DNA of 64,000 bases from Gammaproteobacteria bacterium. Lineage in GTDB: Bacteria; Pseudomonadota; Gammaproteobacteria; UBA6186; Azoamicaceae. Location: assembly GCA_013286785.1 (NCBI GenBank), contig JABDFC010000005.1, positions 1 through 64,000 of the forward strand, in the 5' to 3' direction. The notes under the pieces are model-generated. The model was not told the origin of the DNA, did not search any database, and saw only the letters and a program-made list of their open reading frames with translations. A program made the position numbers and the translations under genes. Below are positions 1-9,823 of this stretch, in pieces; within the stretch, counting starts at the first letter, position 1, and each line of letters opens with the position of its first letter.

Positions 1-976
1 TCACAAATGCCGCTCGAGCCATATAACCAGAAGCTTCCATAAATGCTAAAGACAAAAACATGCCAATCATGACTGGAACAAAACTGAGGGTCGTATTAAT
101 CCCTTGCCCAACACCAGACACCATCACACTGATGAGCCAGTGTGGAGCATGCAAATAAGTTAATCCCTGTTGTACCCCTTCCATGAAAACGGTTTTTGAA
201 GCGATATCGAAAAAATCTTGAAATATCCCGGCAACATGAATGGCAAACACAAAGACTGCATACATCGCAGCCAAAAACAAAGGCACGCCTAAAAATCGAT
301 TTAAAACAATGTGATCGATGCGCTCTGTCCAGGTCGTTTTAACCGATTGAGAGGATCGACGAATACAAGCTTTCGTCATCTCATGGATCCGATCGTAACG
401 AGCTTTGGCAACCTCAACCTCATCTTGTGCCTCAAAACTCGAGGGAGGAATTGAATCTGGATCGTATTTGGGTTCTATTATCTGAAAAGTGTGAATCGCT
501 TTTTTTAAATCGTTGAGACCTTTTCCTTGTACAACCGCTAATGGAACAACCGGACATCCTAGGTGCTCCGCCAATCGTTCTGAATCGATGTCTATACCCA
601 TTTTATCTGCGGCATCCATCATATTTAAGGCCACAATCACTGGAAAGCCATGCTCTAACAGTTGTAGCGTTAAATATAAATGACGTTCTAAATGGGTTGC
701 ATCAACCACATTGATAATAACATCGGCTGCCCGGGTGTTCAGATAATCGGCTGTAATTTGTTCGTCTCTTGCCCCTTCTGACGTTGATGAATAATAATAA
801 CAACCGGGTAAGTCGACGACTTCTACCAATTTGCCCTGATCTCGATAAAACCCACGCTTTAGTTCAACCGTCACACCACACCAATTGCCAACCGCTTGCT
901 CCCGACTGGTTAAGCGATTAAACAACGTGGTTTTTCCACTGTTTGGATTACCGACTAAAGCAACCACTTTTTTCAT
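1..976 (-). CDS. feoB: Ferrous iron transport protein B, N-terminal part (cut by window edge)
   Basis: FeoB is the inner-membrane GTP-gated ferrous iron permease. About 325 N-terminal residues are present, reading without a stop into the window edge; the family is usually about 750 residues. The G1 motif GNPNSGKTT lies near residue 9. G3 DLPG and the G4-like NMMD follow, which define the cytosolic G domain. After a charged linker the first membrane segments begin, ending in GYMARAAFV, a hallmark of the FeoB permease core. The gene starts 6 bases after feoA and shares its Fur-type promoter. Fe2+ import is a family assignment. Confidence 0.95.
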   Translation of the reverse strand, partial: MKKVVALVGNPNSGKTTLFNRLTSREQAVGNWCGVTVELKRGFYRDQGKLVEVVDLPGCYYYSSTSEGARDEQITADYLNTRAADVIINVVDATHLERHLYLTLQLLEHGFPVIVALNMMDAADKMGIDIDSERLAEHLGCPVVPLAVVQGKGLNDLKKAIHTFQIIEPKYDPDSIPPSSFEAQDEVEVAKARYDRIHEMTKACIRRSSQSVKTTWTERIDHIVLNRFLGVPLFLAAMYAVFVFAIHVAGIFQDFFDIASKTVFMEGVQQGLTYLHAPHWLISVMVSGVGQGINTTLSFVPVMIGMFLSLAFMEASGYMARAAFV

Positions 977-982
977 CAATCT

Positions 983-1219
983 CTACCCTATTCTTTCCAA
1001 CTGCAAAATGGCGCTTTCTTCTTTACGAAGACAAAGAGAGTAACGTTCTACTTTAATTTCTACGGGATCCCCTAAAGGGGCTACCCGGATGACTTCTATT
1101 TCCGCATTGGGGACTAAACCCATGGCCAGTAATTTTTGTTGATATTCTTTTTTGCCTGTTTTAAATCCCAGTATTCTAGCTTTTTCTCCAATGTGTAACT
1201 CTGCGAGAGTGACGATCAT
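983..1219 (-). CDS. feoA: Ferrous iron transport protein A
   Basis: Small SH3-like cytosolic partner of FeoB, 78 residues from the chosen start (MIVTLAELHIGEKARI), the normal length for FeoA. The frame stays open upstream to 1285, but that extension would cover a Fur-box-like sequence at 1240-1258. The ATG at 1219 is also preceded by GGAAAT, so the short start is preferred. The typical layout is visible: an N-terminal LxELxxGxxARI strand, a central LLAMGLVPNAEIEVIR turn, and a C-terminal VEIKVERYSLCLRKEE strand pair. It is the first gene of feoAB. Confidence 0.93.
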   Translation of the reverse strand: MIVTLAELHIGEKARILGFKTGKKEYQQKLLAMGLVPNAEIEVIRVAPLGDPVEIKVERYSLCLRKEESAILQLERIG

Positions 1220-1239
1220 GCCTATTTCCAAAAGTAAAT

Positions 1240-1258
1240 GAGAATCATTTTCATTATC
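1240..1258 (-). promoter_or_regulatory. Fur box upstream of feoA
   Basis: On the minus strand the sequence reads GATAATGAAAATGATTCTC, matching 16 of 19 positions of the classical Fur consensus GATAATGATAATCATTATC. It ends about 20 bases before the feoA start codon, where a repressor would block transcription or early elongation. The match is seen directly; iron-dependent repression by Fur is inferred from the consensus and from the function of feoAB. Confidence 0.8.
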
Positions 1259-1292
1259 AAGGACGAAGCCAGCCCCGTCAACCACCCTCGCC

Positions 1293-1976
1293 TCAAGGTA
1301 AAGACGAGGAGGGATTTATAAAGGACAAAATAGCGTGTTTTATTTCCAGCAGCTGACCATGAAAAAAGTGACTGGCTCCTGGAACCCAAATCAGTTCGCA
1401 ACGTTCACTTCTAGCACTTCTAGCACTTTTAGGCAAAGACTGATACCAACCGTTCACCATCTCTGATCCAATCAGTTCATCTGCATCGCCTTGAATAATT
1501 AGCCAAGGACAACTTGGCATGGGTAACACTGTAAAGTCAAATAAGGGCAAAGCAGGCGCAATACTCAGCAATCCGACAACCGCGCGCTCGGATATGGCTG
1601 CTTGTAATGCAATAAACGCCCCAAATGAAAAGCCTGCAAGCCAAATCTCACTCGTTGGAGACTCTCGTTTTACCCAATCTAAAACCGATAGCAGATCTTG
1701 CAATTCGCCAATTCCATGATCATATTGCCCCTCGCTTTCACCGACTCCCCGAAAATTAAATCGAATCGTCGCAAACCCCAATTGCTGCCAAGTTCGTACC
1801 ACCGTGGTAACGACTTTGTTATTCATGGTTCCTAGGTAAAGCGGATGCGGGTGACAAATAATACCAACGGTCTTGGGATTGCTCGCTCCAGAAAAGCCAG
1901 CAATCAGGGCTTCTATTTGCCCTGCTTTTCCCATGATCATTTTTTTTGCTTCTTTAGCATTAGTTTCGGTGTACAT
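1293..1976 (-). CDS. Alpha/beta hydrolase, COG2945-like
   Basis: A 227-residue cytosolic alpha/beta hydrolase. The nucleophile elbow GFSFGA is near residue 116. An early HPHPLYLGTMNNKVV segment is typical of the COG2945 group, where it forms the region next to the oxyanion hole. A late Asp (QGDADELI) and GASHFFHG supply the rest of the catalytic triad. The substrate is unknown; the group is annotated only as predicted hydrolases. Methionines at residues 13 and 15 are alternative starts. It lies upstream of feoAB on the same strand, but the Fur box between them suggests separate control. Confidence 0.8.
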   Translation of the reverse strand: MYTETNAKEAKKMIMGKAGQIEALIAGFSGASNPKTVGIICHPHPLYLGTMNNKVVTTVVRTWQQLGFATIRFNFRGVGESEGQYDHGIGELQDLLSVLDWVKRESPTSEIWLAGFSFGAFIALQAAISERAVVGLLSIAPALPLFDFTVLPMPSCPWLIIQGDADELIGSEMVNGWYQSLPKSARSARSERCELIWVPGASHFFHGQLLEIKHAILSFINPSSSLP

Positions 1977-2078
1977 GCGTAAACTATAATGCTAGAATGC
2001 TACGACCTATAAACAAACTGTTTCCAGCTTTTAGGACTTTAATCTAAACTTAGTATATAACTTATAAAGATTGACTGA

Positions 2079-2369
2079 ATGAATATGCAAGATAAAGATA
2101 ACTCTCATTCAAAAATTGTCATTGAAGGCATCACGGAAACTGGGGAAACATTTAGGCCAAGCGATTGGGCAGAACGCTTTAGCGGTAGTCTTTCTACCTT
2201 TCGTAATCATCGGATTTATTATTCACCGCTTTTAAGACCTTCCATCCAAAATGAAAACAAATGTTTAATCTTGGATAAGTCCCTCAAAGAGTCTAATCCA
2301 GCACTCTATGAACACATTTTGGAATTTGCCCATAAAAATAAACTAAAAATTTGCGGGGAAGACGACTGA
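2079..2369 (+). CDS. DUF3579 family protein
   Basis: A 96-residue soluble protein of unknown function. The segment IEGITETGETFRPSDWAERF near the N-terminus is the signature of the DUF3579 family, small cytosolic proteins of beta- and gammaproteobacteria. There is no signal peptide, membrane segment or catalytic motif. It is monocistronic, with about 100 bases on either side, and transcribed divergently from the hydrolase gene. Only family membership can be stated. Confidence 0.8.
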   Translation: MNMQDKDNSHSKIVIEGITETGETFRPSDWAERFSGSLSTFRNHRIYYSPLLRPSIQNENKCLILDKSLKESNPALYEHILEFAHKNKLKICGEDD

Positions 2370-2478
2370 TCCCCGTTTAATGTCTCTATACTACAGTATA
2401 TATGCGTTCCAGAATGATTTTAGGAGTTTCCTCTAAGGTTCCCCTGTAATCAAAAAAGAATATCCCAAGGAGTGTTCT

Positions 2479-3873
2479 TTGTCCGCCAAAAATCATGATG
2501 TTATCATTATCGGTGCGGGGATAGCGGGTCTTACTGCAGCTCATTTTATTGCAGAATTCAGTCAAGCAGATGTTCTGGTACTAGAAGCCAAAGACGACGT
2601 CGGCGGGCGAGTCAAAACTCATTTTAACCATCCCAATATTCCCCTAGAACTTGGGGCAGCATTATTGCAAAATCCCGGGACTTGGGAACAACCAAACCCC
2701 ATCATTCCGCTCCTAAGACACGCAGACCTTGCACACTTACCAGTCGACCCTCAACACTTCCAAGGATTGGGTCCCGATGGAAAATCTAAACCTTTATCCA
2801 AAATTCTATTGGCAGCTCATGATCATTATCAAGCGGCTTATCTAAACATTCAAAATTCCAAACAAAAAAGTGGGGACGTCTTGCCAACGCTCGACACTTT
2901 CCTCTCATTGGGTCCTACACCTCTAAGACCTGGAACGCCAGCCTTTCTTGCCAAACAAACATTAACCGCCATGATAGATCAACACACCGGCAACTCGCCC
3001 CAAAATGTTTCCTTACTAGAACTCCTCAATGATTCAGATCCCTCCCCAGAAGAACACTTTATTTTTGGCGGTTATCAAGCACTTCCACATTTGTTAGCAA
3101 GAAAAGCCGTGGAAACAGAAAAAGTATTTATCCAATTGAACACGCCCGTTGAAAAAATCCATCATCCCCCCAAAGAGACCGAGGTGAAAGTCGTTGATTG
3201 CCGCGAAACAACGTATAAGGCAAAAATTGTGATTTGTACTGTCCCGCTTGGCGTTTTGCAGAGCACATACCTGCAGTTTTTTCCGCCCTTATCTTCTGAA
3301 AAACAACTGGCACTTCAACATTTAAATAAGGGCTTTCAGAATAAAGTCATTCTGGAATTTGAACGACCTTTTTGGCCAACGGATGCCCATTACGTGTTTC
3401 CGGGAAGCAACCGTCTTCACGAATGGCCTGAATATTTTAACTTACTCCATTTTTCGGGGGGTAAAACTGCCACTTTAGTGGCTCACTTTTATGCCGAAGC
3501 GGCACAGTTTGGCGATCAACACGATAATGATATCATCGAGCGCGCTTTAGAACCCTTACGCCAAGCTTATGGCCACAAAGTAACCCCCTTGCAAATGGCG
3601 TTAGTGACTCGATGGGACACAGATCCTTATGCGCTCGGCACGACTTCCTGTTTTGGGCCAAAATTCCAAAAACACGAAATCTCTCAACTGTCGAAGCCCG
3701 AACCCGGCGGATTATATTTTGCGGGATCTCATACGCTCGCTAAACATCGAGAATCGGTTCACGGAGCTTACCTCTCAGGGTTACGCGTCGCAATCGCGGC
3801 TTGTTGTGATCCTCGCCTACAAATGAAACACAAAGTAAGAGCAACAACCAGGCGAAAAAAATTTAAACAGTGA
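2479..3873 (+). CDS. FAD-dependent amine oxidase
   Basis: A 464-residue flavoprotein of the monoamine/polyamine oxidase family. The N-terminal Rossmann motif IIIGAGIAGLTAAH is followed by VLEAKDDVGGRVKTH, the GR motif of these enzymes. The C-terminus carries the FAD-closing segment LYFAGSHTLAKHRESVHGAYLSGLR. A TTG codon is chosen as start because AAGGAG at 2467-2472 sits 6 bases before it and no better start follows. The last 16 residues form a basic tail (KHKVRATTRRKKFKQ). The amine substrate cannot be read from the sequence. Confidence 0.88.
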   Translation: MSAKNHDVIIIGAGIAGLTAAHFIAEFSQADVLVLEAKDDVGGRVKTHFNHPNIPLELGAALLQNPGTWEQPNPIIPLLRHADLAHLPVDPQHFQGLGPDGKSKPLSKILLAAHDHYQAAYLNIQNSKQKSGDVLPTLDTFLSLGPTPLRPGTPAFLAKQTLTAMIDQHTGNSPQNVSLLELLNDSDPSPEEHFIFGGYQALPHLLARKAVETEKVFIQLNTPVEKIHHPPKETEVKVVDCRETTYKAKIVICTVPLGVLQSTYLQFFPPLSSEKQLALQHLNKGFQNKVILEFERPFWPTDAHYVFPGSNRLHEWPEYFNLLHFSGGKTATLVAHFYAEAAQFGDQHDNDIIERALEPLRQAYGHKVTPLQMALVTRWDTDPYALGTTSCFGPKFQKHEISQLSKPEPGGLYFAGSHTLAKHRESVHGAYLSGLRVAIAACCDPRLQMKHKVRATTRRKKFKQ

Positions 3874-3905
3874 TAACTCAGTTCAAATTGCCCTATCCAA
3901 CACCG

Positions 3906-4643
3906 TTACTCAGCCCCGATGGGTTCTGCAGCCAGTGATGCCTTGCGAGTGGTTTGAAACAAAGGTCTAATGGGGGTTAACGTAATAACACGTTTTCGCG
4001 CCAAAATGACATATCCACCATGTCCAAACGGCCAACAAAAACGACCCACTTTTTCTAGCCAAAACGTTTTTTGTTGGAATTTCGTGTGATTGATGGGAGG
4101 ACGAAAAAAATAGGGGGACGTTTGCATGACATCAAATCCTAACAATGAAAGCCAATCTTTCATCCGCGCAGCAGAAATAAAAGAACCGTGCCAGGGAGCA
4201 CGTTTCGTCCAACCCCCTAACCATCGCCCGATCCCCCATAAACTCCAGGGATTAAATCCAGAAATAATCAGATGTCCTTCCGGCAACAAAATACGAAATG
4301 TTTCTCGTAAGACTTCATGTGGGTTTTTAATAAATTCTAAACAATGTGCCAAATAAACGAGATCAACCCCGTCAGAAATCACCGGTAGTTTATCAAATCG
4401 AGACGCCAACGCACTTCCATCGGCCTCACTTTTTGCATTCGGGTGGATCCAAACACGATGACGAATGGTGCTTTCTTGTAAACACGCCAGAAAATGAGGT
4501 TCCCCCATTAATAAAATATGGTAGCCAAAAATACCCGAGATTAATCGTTTGACTTCCAAGCTTTCTTGATTAAAAAAAGCACGCCCCAACGGCGTTTCCC
4601 ACCACTGACGAATATCCAGCTTTTGCATTAAAAAATTCAGCAT
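3906..4643 (-). CDS. yafS: YafS-family putative SAM-dependent methyltransferase
   Basis: About 245 residues from the chosen ATG (MLNFLMQKLDIRQWW); an in-frame ATG at 4718 adds 25 residues that look unlike the family. It follows E. coli YafS closely in landmark segments: FGYHILLMG, then AHCLEFIKNPHEVLRETFRILL, LIISGFNPWSLWG, MKDWLSLLGFDV and VILARKRVITLTPIRP. The glycine-rich SAM motif I is degenerate (LLMGEPHFL), as in YafS itself, so catalytic activity is uncertain. The neighbouring divergent mltD reproduces the enterobacterial yafS-gloB-mltD neighbourhood, except that gloB is missing. Confidence 0.82.
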   Translation of the reverse strand: MLNFLMQKLDIRQWWETPLGRAFFNQESLEVKRLISGIFGYHILLMGEPHFLACLQESTIRHRVWIHPNAKSEADGSALASRFDKLPVISDGVDLVYLAHCLEFIKNPHEVLRETFRILLPEGHLIISGFNPWSLWGIGRWLGGWTKRAPWHGSFISAARMKDWLSLLGFDVMQTSPYFFRPPINHTKFQQKTFWLEKVGRFCWPFGHGGYVILARKRVITLTPIRPLFQTTRKASLAAEPIGAE

Positions 4644-4967
4644 GCTTGCTTTAAGAACCTTATGTCTGCCAATTTGTTTGTCATACCAGCATATAAGTAT
4701 GACACTGATCATTCCCAAATGGTGATGATACTCTGGCCCTCCAAAGACAAACCACCCAGCTATTTACACCTGATCGTATTGCCTCTTGACGAAGTGTAGG
4801 ATCCCTTTTAAGGTAAAAGTGAGCTGGAAAAGGTTGGCTGGCCATTGAATATTTGTTCAAAATACAAGGAAAAATGCCAGTGTTCATAAAAAAATTTAAC
4901 AAATACAACAAGATGAAATCAACCCTTCAAACCTTAGGAGCAACCACCAATCAATGCGGTTATCTGA
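4644..4967. other. Intergenic region between divergent yafS and mltD; gloB absent
   Basis: This gap of about 320 bases separates divergent yafS and mltD and should hold both promoters. In many gammaproteobacteria gloB (glyoxalase II) lies here, reading in the mltD direction. No plus-strand frame here shows a GloB start, the THHHHDH metal motif, or any long coding stretch. Short reading frames exist on both strands but have no recognisable content. Confidence 0.6.
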
Positions 4968-5951
4968 ATGACAAATAAAATATATCCTTACGTTGGCTAT
5001 GCAAAAGCCCTATTTGTCGGAATTACTTTTGCCGTCTTGTCTGCCTGCGAACCGCAAATCAATACTTCTTTTCAATTAATTTCACAAACTAACACAAAAA
5101 TTGATAGGCCTTCTCCCCGTCCCAAACAGCATTCCCAAATCTGGCACCGGATCCGCGATAATTACGACATGAATAACGCGACCCTAGAAGAAAAAGGACA
5201 AGTTGAAATTCAAAAATATGTCAAAAAATATCGACAAAATGAACGAACACTGGCAAAAGTATCAAAACAAGCAACACCTTACCTTTACTATATTGTTGAA
5301 GAACTCGAAAAAAGAAATATGCCGGGAGAATTGGCATTACTTCCCATGCTCGAAAGTGCCTTCCAACCCAACGCAACTTCTCACCGCGGTGCAGCAGGTC
5401 TATGGCAATTTATCCCCAGTACAGGGCGATTTTATGGACTGAAACAAGACGCCTGGTACGATGGTCGACGAGACATTACTGCTTCCACTCAAGCGGCTTT
5501 AAACTACTTAGAATTTTTGTACGAAGAATTTGATCAAAACTGGACTTTGGCACTCGCAGCTTATAACGCGGGTGAAGGGACCGTACACCGTGCCATTAAA
5601 CAAAATTTACGCGCTGGGAAACCCACCACCTTTTGGGATTTAAAGCTGCCCAAAGAAACCCGAGCTTACGTTCCAAAATTCTTAGCATTGGCGGAGATCG
5701 TTAATAATCCCGCAAAACATGCTATCAGTTTACCCCCGATTGATAATAAGCCATATTTCGTTCCCGTGAATCCTAAAACCCCCCTGAATTTTCATCAAGC
5801 GGCTAAATTAGCCGACATTCATATTTCCGAATTAAAACGGCTCAATCCCGGCTATCGCCAAGCAACCACGCATCCAAAGGGGCCACAAGAACTCCTACTC
5901 CCAGTTGTCAATGCTGAAAAATTTGAATATAATTTCGCAAAAAAGCGTTAG
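4968..5951 (+). CDS. mltD: Membrane-bound lytic murein transglycosylase, MltD-like
   Basis: A 327-residue lipoprotein that should cleave peptidoglycan glycan strands in the periplasm. The signal peptide ends in the lipobox LSAC. The SLT domain contains [10 protein letters not shown], with the catalytic Glu in ES, followed by [18 protein letters not shown] and [15 protein letters not shown], the classic goose-lysozyme-like motifs. The C-terminal portion looks like one degenerate LysM module. E. coli MltD is about 450 residues with two LysM modules, so this is a shortened form. An in-frame stop directly upstream fixes the start at this ATG. ttcA follows 8 bases later. Confidence 0.9.
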   Translation: MTNKIYPYVGYAKALFVGITFAVLSACEPQINTSFQLISQTNTKIDRPSPRPKQHSQIWHRIRDNYDMNNATLEEKGQVEIQKYVKKYRQNERTLAKVSKQATPYLYYIVEELEKRNMPGELALLPMLESAFQPNATSHRGAAGLWQFIPSTGRFYGLKQDAWYDGRRDITASTQAALNYLEFLYEEFDQNWTLALAAYNAGEGTVHRAIKQNLRAGKPTTFWDLKLPKETRAYVPKFLALAEIVNNPAKHAISLPPIDNKPYFVPVNPKTPLNFHQAAKLADIHISELKRLNPGYRQATTHPKGPQELLLPVVNAEKFEYNFAKKR

Positions 5952-5959
5952 GAAATTTT

Positions 5960-6775
5960 GTGGCGGAAGTAACACAGCCCCTTCAAGTCTTTCGATCAGT
6001 CGTTGAAAAGAAACTTTTACATTACACAGGTAAAGCAATCGCTACTTACAATATGATCGAAAAAGGCGACCGAGTCATGGTCTGTCTGTCAGGCGGTAAA
6101 GACTCCTTTACACTCCTGGCCTTGCTCAAACTGCTAAAGCAACGATCTGGCAATAAATTTGAACTCTTTTCGTTTACTTTAGATCAAGCACAACCGGGAT
6201 GGAATGATAAAGAGCTCAAAAGCTTCTTAGATAAACAGGCAATCCCCTATACCGTATTAACCGAAGACACTTATTCGATTGTCAAAGAAAAAATCCCAGA
6301 AGGCCAAACCTATTGTTCTTTATGCTCCCGTTTAAGACGTGGAATCATTTATCGTTACGCCGAAGAACACGGATATAACAAAATAGCCTTAGGACACCAC
6401 CGGGATGATCTGATCCGAACCCTGTTAATGTCCCTATTTTATAATGGTGAAATCCGTTCGATGCCACCAAAACTGCTCAGTGACAATAAAAAACACATTG
6501 TCATCAGACCCTTAGCGTTCTGCCAAGAAAAAGATATTATCACCTATGCCAAAGAACGTAAATTTCCGCTGATCCCTTGCAACTTATGCGGTGCCCAAGA
6601 AAATTTAGCCCGTGCTCGCATCAAAAAACTCATTGATGATTTAGCAATCGATAATCCCAAAATTCCAAGTAATATGCTACATGCCCTGCAGAATATTAAA
6701 CCCAGTCAATTAATGGACTCCAAACTTTGGAACTTTAAAGAATTAAAATCAGGTGACTTGAGTGATATCTTTTGA
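5960..6775 (+). CDS. ttcA: tRNA 2-thiocytidine(32) synthetase TtcA
   Basis: A 271-residue PP-loop ATPase that adds sulfur to cytidine 32 of certain tRNAs. The PP-loop SGGKDS lies at residues 44-49. The Fe-S cluster cysteines are in [10 protein letters not shown] and CNLCGAQ, the TtcA hallmark. The start is GTG with a weak AGGAAA upstream; the preceding mltD stop is only 8 bases away, suggesting co-transcription. The 3' end runs 27 bases into the convergent RND gene. As an Fe-S enzyme it depends on a cluster assembly system such as the SUF operon at 40234-46481. Confidence 0.93.
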   Translation: MAEVTQPLQVFRSVVEKKLLHYTGKAIATYNMIEKGDRVMVCLSGGKDSFTLLALLKLLKQRSGNKFELFSFTLDQAQPGWNDKELKSFLDKQAIPYTVLTEDTYSIVKEKIPEGQTYCSLCSRLRRGIIYRYAEEHGYNKIALGHHRDDLIRTLLMSLFYNGEIRSMPPKLLSDNKKHIVIRPLAFCQEKDIITYAKERKFPLIPCNLCGAQENLARARIKKLIDDLAIDNPKIPSNMLHALQNIKPSQLMDSKLWNFKELKSGDLSDIF

Positions 6776-9700
6776 ATGATCCCGTGCTAAAAATATATAG
6801 ACTCCCGGTAAAACAAATAACGTAAATAAAGTCCCAATAGAAATACCTGTGACGATTACTAAGCCAATGTTGAATCGACTGGCAGCCCCTGCTCCTGTCG
6901 CCATAATCAAAGGTAAAACCCCCAATACCATTGCTGCCGTTGTCATCAGGATAGGGCGTAATCGGGTTGCAGCAGCCAACTCTAATGCTTCTCGTTTTTT
7001 CTTTCCTTCCCTTTGTAAATCATTGGCAAATTGGACAATCAATATTCCGTGTTTACTGATAAGACCAATCAATGTCACCAGTCCAACCTCTGTATAGATA
7101 TTCAAACTCACTCCGCCGATCCCCATGCTGATAAAAATCATGGCCCCTGCTATCGACATCGGGACACTCACTAGCACAATAATGGGATCTCTAAAACTCT
7201 CAAATAATGCTGCCAAAGACAAGAAAATAATGATGAGTGCGAAAACAAAGGTTAAGACCAAAGTATCTCCTTCTTGCATATATTGACGCGACTGCCCAGT
7301 GTAGTCCACGCTGTAATCTTGAGGTAAATTCTCGTTCGCGATTTCTTGCATCTTTTCTAACGCTTGTCCCATGGAAATCCCTGGAAATGGAACAGCAGAA
7401 ATTGTTGCCGAATTTAACTGTTGAAAATGATTCAAAGATTGTGGCGCCGTCCTTCGCTCTACAGTAGAAAATGTCGATAAAGAAACCGAGTCTCCCAATG
7501 GCATTGTAATATAGTAATCCAACAATTGATTATAATTGAAGCGATCCGCCCGCTTCATTTGTGGAATAACCTTATAGGATCTCCCGGACAAATCAAAATA
7601 ATTAATATAGTTTCCGCCCAATCCAAACACTAAGACATTGCCAATGTCCTTCATGTTTAAACCTAAAAGTGCCGCTTTATCTCGGTTAAAATTAACAACC
7701 GCCTGAGGTTTGTCATATTTTAAATCCGTGTCAATAAACATAAATAAATGGCTGTCAACCGCCTTTTGCAACACGATTTGGCTAACCTCATTTAATTTAT
7801 CAAACGATTCTGTCGTCCCAATCACAAATTGTACCGGCAATCCTCCACCCGCACCTGGAAGCGGTGCCGGTTGAAAAACAACCACATTCGCACCTGCAAT
7901 CCCCACCATTTTTTTCTGCACATCTGGCTGTAATTGATTGGTTAAACGTTTTCGCTCTTCCCAAGGGACTAATACCATGCCACCAATCGAACTATTCAAC
8001 CCATTGATACCATCTAATTGGAAAACATGATCTGTTTCTGGATAAGATGACATTATTCTGTAAACTTCCTTTGAATACAAAGCAGTCTGCTTTAACGTTG
8101 CATTCGGTGGTGCCGTCAACAGGGAAATAATCACCCCCTGATCTTCTTGGGGAGCCAGCTCAGTTTTTGACGTTATAAACAAAAAGTAAATACTGGCTAA
8201 GATAATTGCCCCAAACATCAAAATAACTGGCACATAATTAAGGGCCCGATGTAAAGATCTTTGATATAATTTTTTCAGCTTATCAAATTGCTGATCTAGG
8301 TAATGGGCAAATCTGCCAAAACCCTCTTGAGCTTGGCCTGACACCATCATCTTTGAACACATCATGGGTGATAATGTTAACGCAATGATCGCTGAAATCC
8401 CTACCGCCCCTGCCAAGGTAAAAGCAAATTCGGTGAATAATGTCCCCGTTAAGCCACCCATAAATCCAATCGGTAAATACACTGCGATTAAAACCACGGA
8501 AATCGCTATAATTGGCATTGCTAATTCTCGTGTCCCAACCAATGCCGCCTCTAATGGCGACATTCCTTCTTCCATGTGCCGATGCACATTTTCAACCACA
8601 ATAATCGCGTCATCCACCACTAAACCAATGGCCAAGACGAAGGCTAGTAAAGTTAATAAGTTAATCGAAAACCCAAACATCAACATAATAAAAAAGGTGC
8701 CCACCAAAGAAAGTGGAATGGCGATAACTGGAATAAAAATGGATCGCAGTGAGCCTAAGAACAGTGCTATGACGATGGTAACAATGAGCAGGGCTTCAAA
8801 CAAAGAATGTTCCACTTCGGTAATGGAACTTTCGACGAATTTCGTTGCATCATAGACAACTTTTCCACTCAACCCTCCGGGCAATTGCTTCTCGATATCT
8901 GGAAATATTTTTCTAACATCTTTTATCACGGTTAATAAGTTGGCACTGGGCGCCACTTGGATCCCAATATAAACCGCCTTTTTGCCATCAAAACTGACCG
9001 AGGTATCATAATCATCACTGCCCAAGGTAATATTCGCCACATCCCCCAATCGAACAAAGGCGCCATTTTTAGCAGTAATAACCAGATTTTTAAATTCATC
9101 GGTTGTATGAAGCCCTGTATTCGCTGTTAAATTAACCGTAATCATGTCCCCGTCGGTTCTACCAACAGCGGCAATAAAATGATTCGCTGCCAAGGCATTT
9201 GCAACATCACTGCTGGAAAGGGCATAGGCCGCCATTTTATCTGGATCAAGCCATGCGCGCATGGCAAACTGATGCATCCCTAATATTTCCGCCTGCTGAA
9301 CCCCTTCGACAGCCTGCAACTTCGGTTGCACGACTCGAATTAAATAATCGGTAATCTTATTACTCGGTAGAACATTGCTGTAAAAACCGATATACATAGA
9401 GTCGATAGAATCCCCAATTGCGATACTCAAAGTTGGCTGTTGAGCCTCCTTTGGTAATTGGTTTAAGACAGCATTGACCTTGGTATTAATTTCAGTCAAT
9501 GCTTTGTTGGGATCATAATTCAACCGTAACGTGGCTTTGATAATGCTGGTGCCCTGCATACTGGAAGAGCTTAAATAATCAATCCCATTTGCCTGAGCAA
9601 TGGAGTTTTCCAAAGGCTGGGTGATAAAACCTGCTATCAACGCCGGATCTGCACCAACATAAGCCGTGGTCACCGTAATCACGGCATTCTGCATATAGGG

Positions 9701-9811
9701 ATATTGACGGATCGGTAATAGATCAATAGATCGGATCCCTATCACCAAAATCAATAGGTTCAAGACAATGGCGAGAACTGGTCTTCGAATAAACAGATCG
9801 GTAAAATGCAT
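6749..9811 (-). CDS. RND efflux pump inner-membrane permease, MexI/MexW type
   Basis: A 1020-residue HAE1-family proton-driven multidrug transporter of the inner membrane. It begins [18 protein letters not shown], very like MexI/MexW-type pumps, and has two halves, each with one membrane helix, a large periplasmic loop and a membrane bundle. The proton-relay aspartate pair is in [13 protein letters not shown]. The adaptor gene lies 12 bases upstream in the same operon. No outer-membrane channel gene is present, so a TolC-like partner must be encoded elsewhere. Substrates cannot be predicted. Its 3' end overlaps ttcA convergently. Confidence 0.93.
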   Translation of the reverse strand: MHFTDLFIRRPVLAIVLNLLILVIGIRSIDLLPIRQYPYMQNAVITVTTAYVGADPALIAGFITQPLENSIAQANGIDYLSSSSMQGTSIIKATLRLNYDPNKALTEINTKVNAVLNQLPKEAQQPTLSIAIGDSIDSMYIGFYSNVLPSNKITDYLIRVVQPKLQAVEGVQQAEILGMHQFAMRAWLDPDKMAAYALSSSDVANALAANHFIAAVGRTDGDMITVNLTANTGLHTTDEFKNLVITAKNGAFVRLGDVANITLGSDDYDTSVSFDGKKAVYIGIQVAPSANLLTVIKDVRKIFPDIEKQLPGGLSGKVVYDATKFVESSITEVEHSLFEALLIVTIVIALFLGSLRSIFIPVIAIPLSLVGTFFIMLMFGFSINLLTLLAFVLAIGLVVDDAIIVVENVHRHMEEGMSPLEAALVGTRELAMPIIAISVVLIAVYLPIGFMGGLTGTLFTEFAFTLAGAVGISAIIALTLSPMMCSKMMVSGQAQEGFGRFAHYLDQQFDKLKKLYQRSLHRALNYVPVILMFGAIILASIYFLFITSKTELAPQEDQGVIISLLTAPPNATLKQTALYSKEVYRIMSSYPETDHVFQLDGINGLNSSIGGMVLVPWEERKRLTNQLQPDVQKKMVGIAGANVVVFQPAPLPGAGGGLPVQFVIGTTESFDKLNEVSQIVLQKAVDSHLFMFIDTDLKYDKPQAVVNFNRDKAALLGLNMKDIGNVLVFGLGGNYINYFDLSGRSYKVIPQMKRADRFNYNQLLDYYITMPLGDSVSLSTFSTVERRTAPQSLNHFQQLNSATISAVPFPGISMGQALEKMQEIANENLPQDYSVDYTGQSRQYMQEGDTLVLTFVFALIIIFLSLAALFESFRDPIIVLVSVPMSIAGAMIFISMGIGGVSLNIYTEVGLVTLIGLISKHGILIVQFANDLQREGKKKREALELAAATRLRPILMTTAAMVLGVLPLIMATGAGAASRFNIGLVIVTGISIGTLFTLFVLPGVYIFLARDHSKDITQVT

Positions 9812-9823
9812 AATTATCTCAAG

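Noticed and set aside
4681..4911. Minus-strand frame with a vague GloB C-terminus look (LKRDPTLRQEAI)
   Set aside because: The resemblance is about a dozen residues, the strand is opposite to where gloB should read, and the metal motifs are absent.
8364..8855. 163-codon plus-strand frame inside the RND gene
   Set aside because: Antisense shadow of a strongly conserved membrane protein gene.
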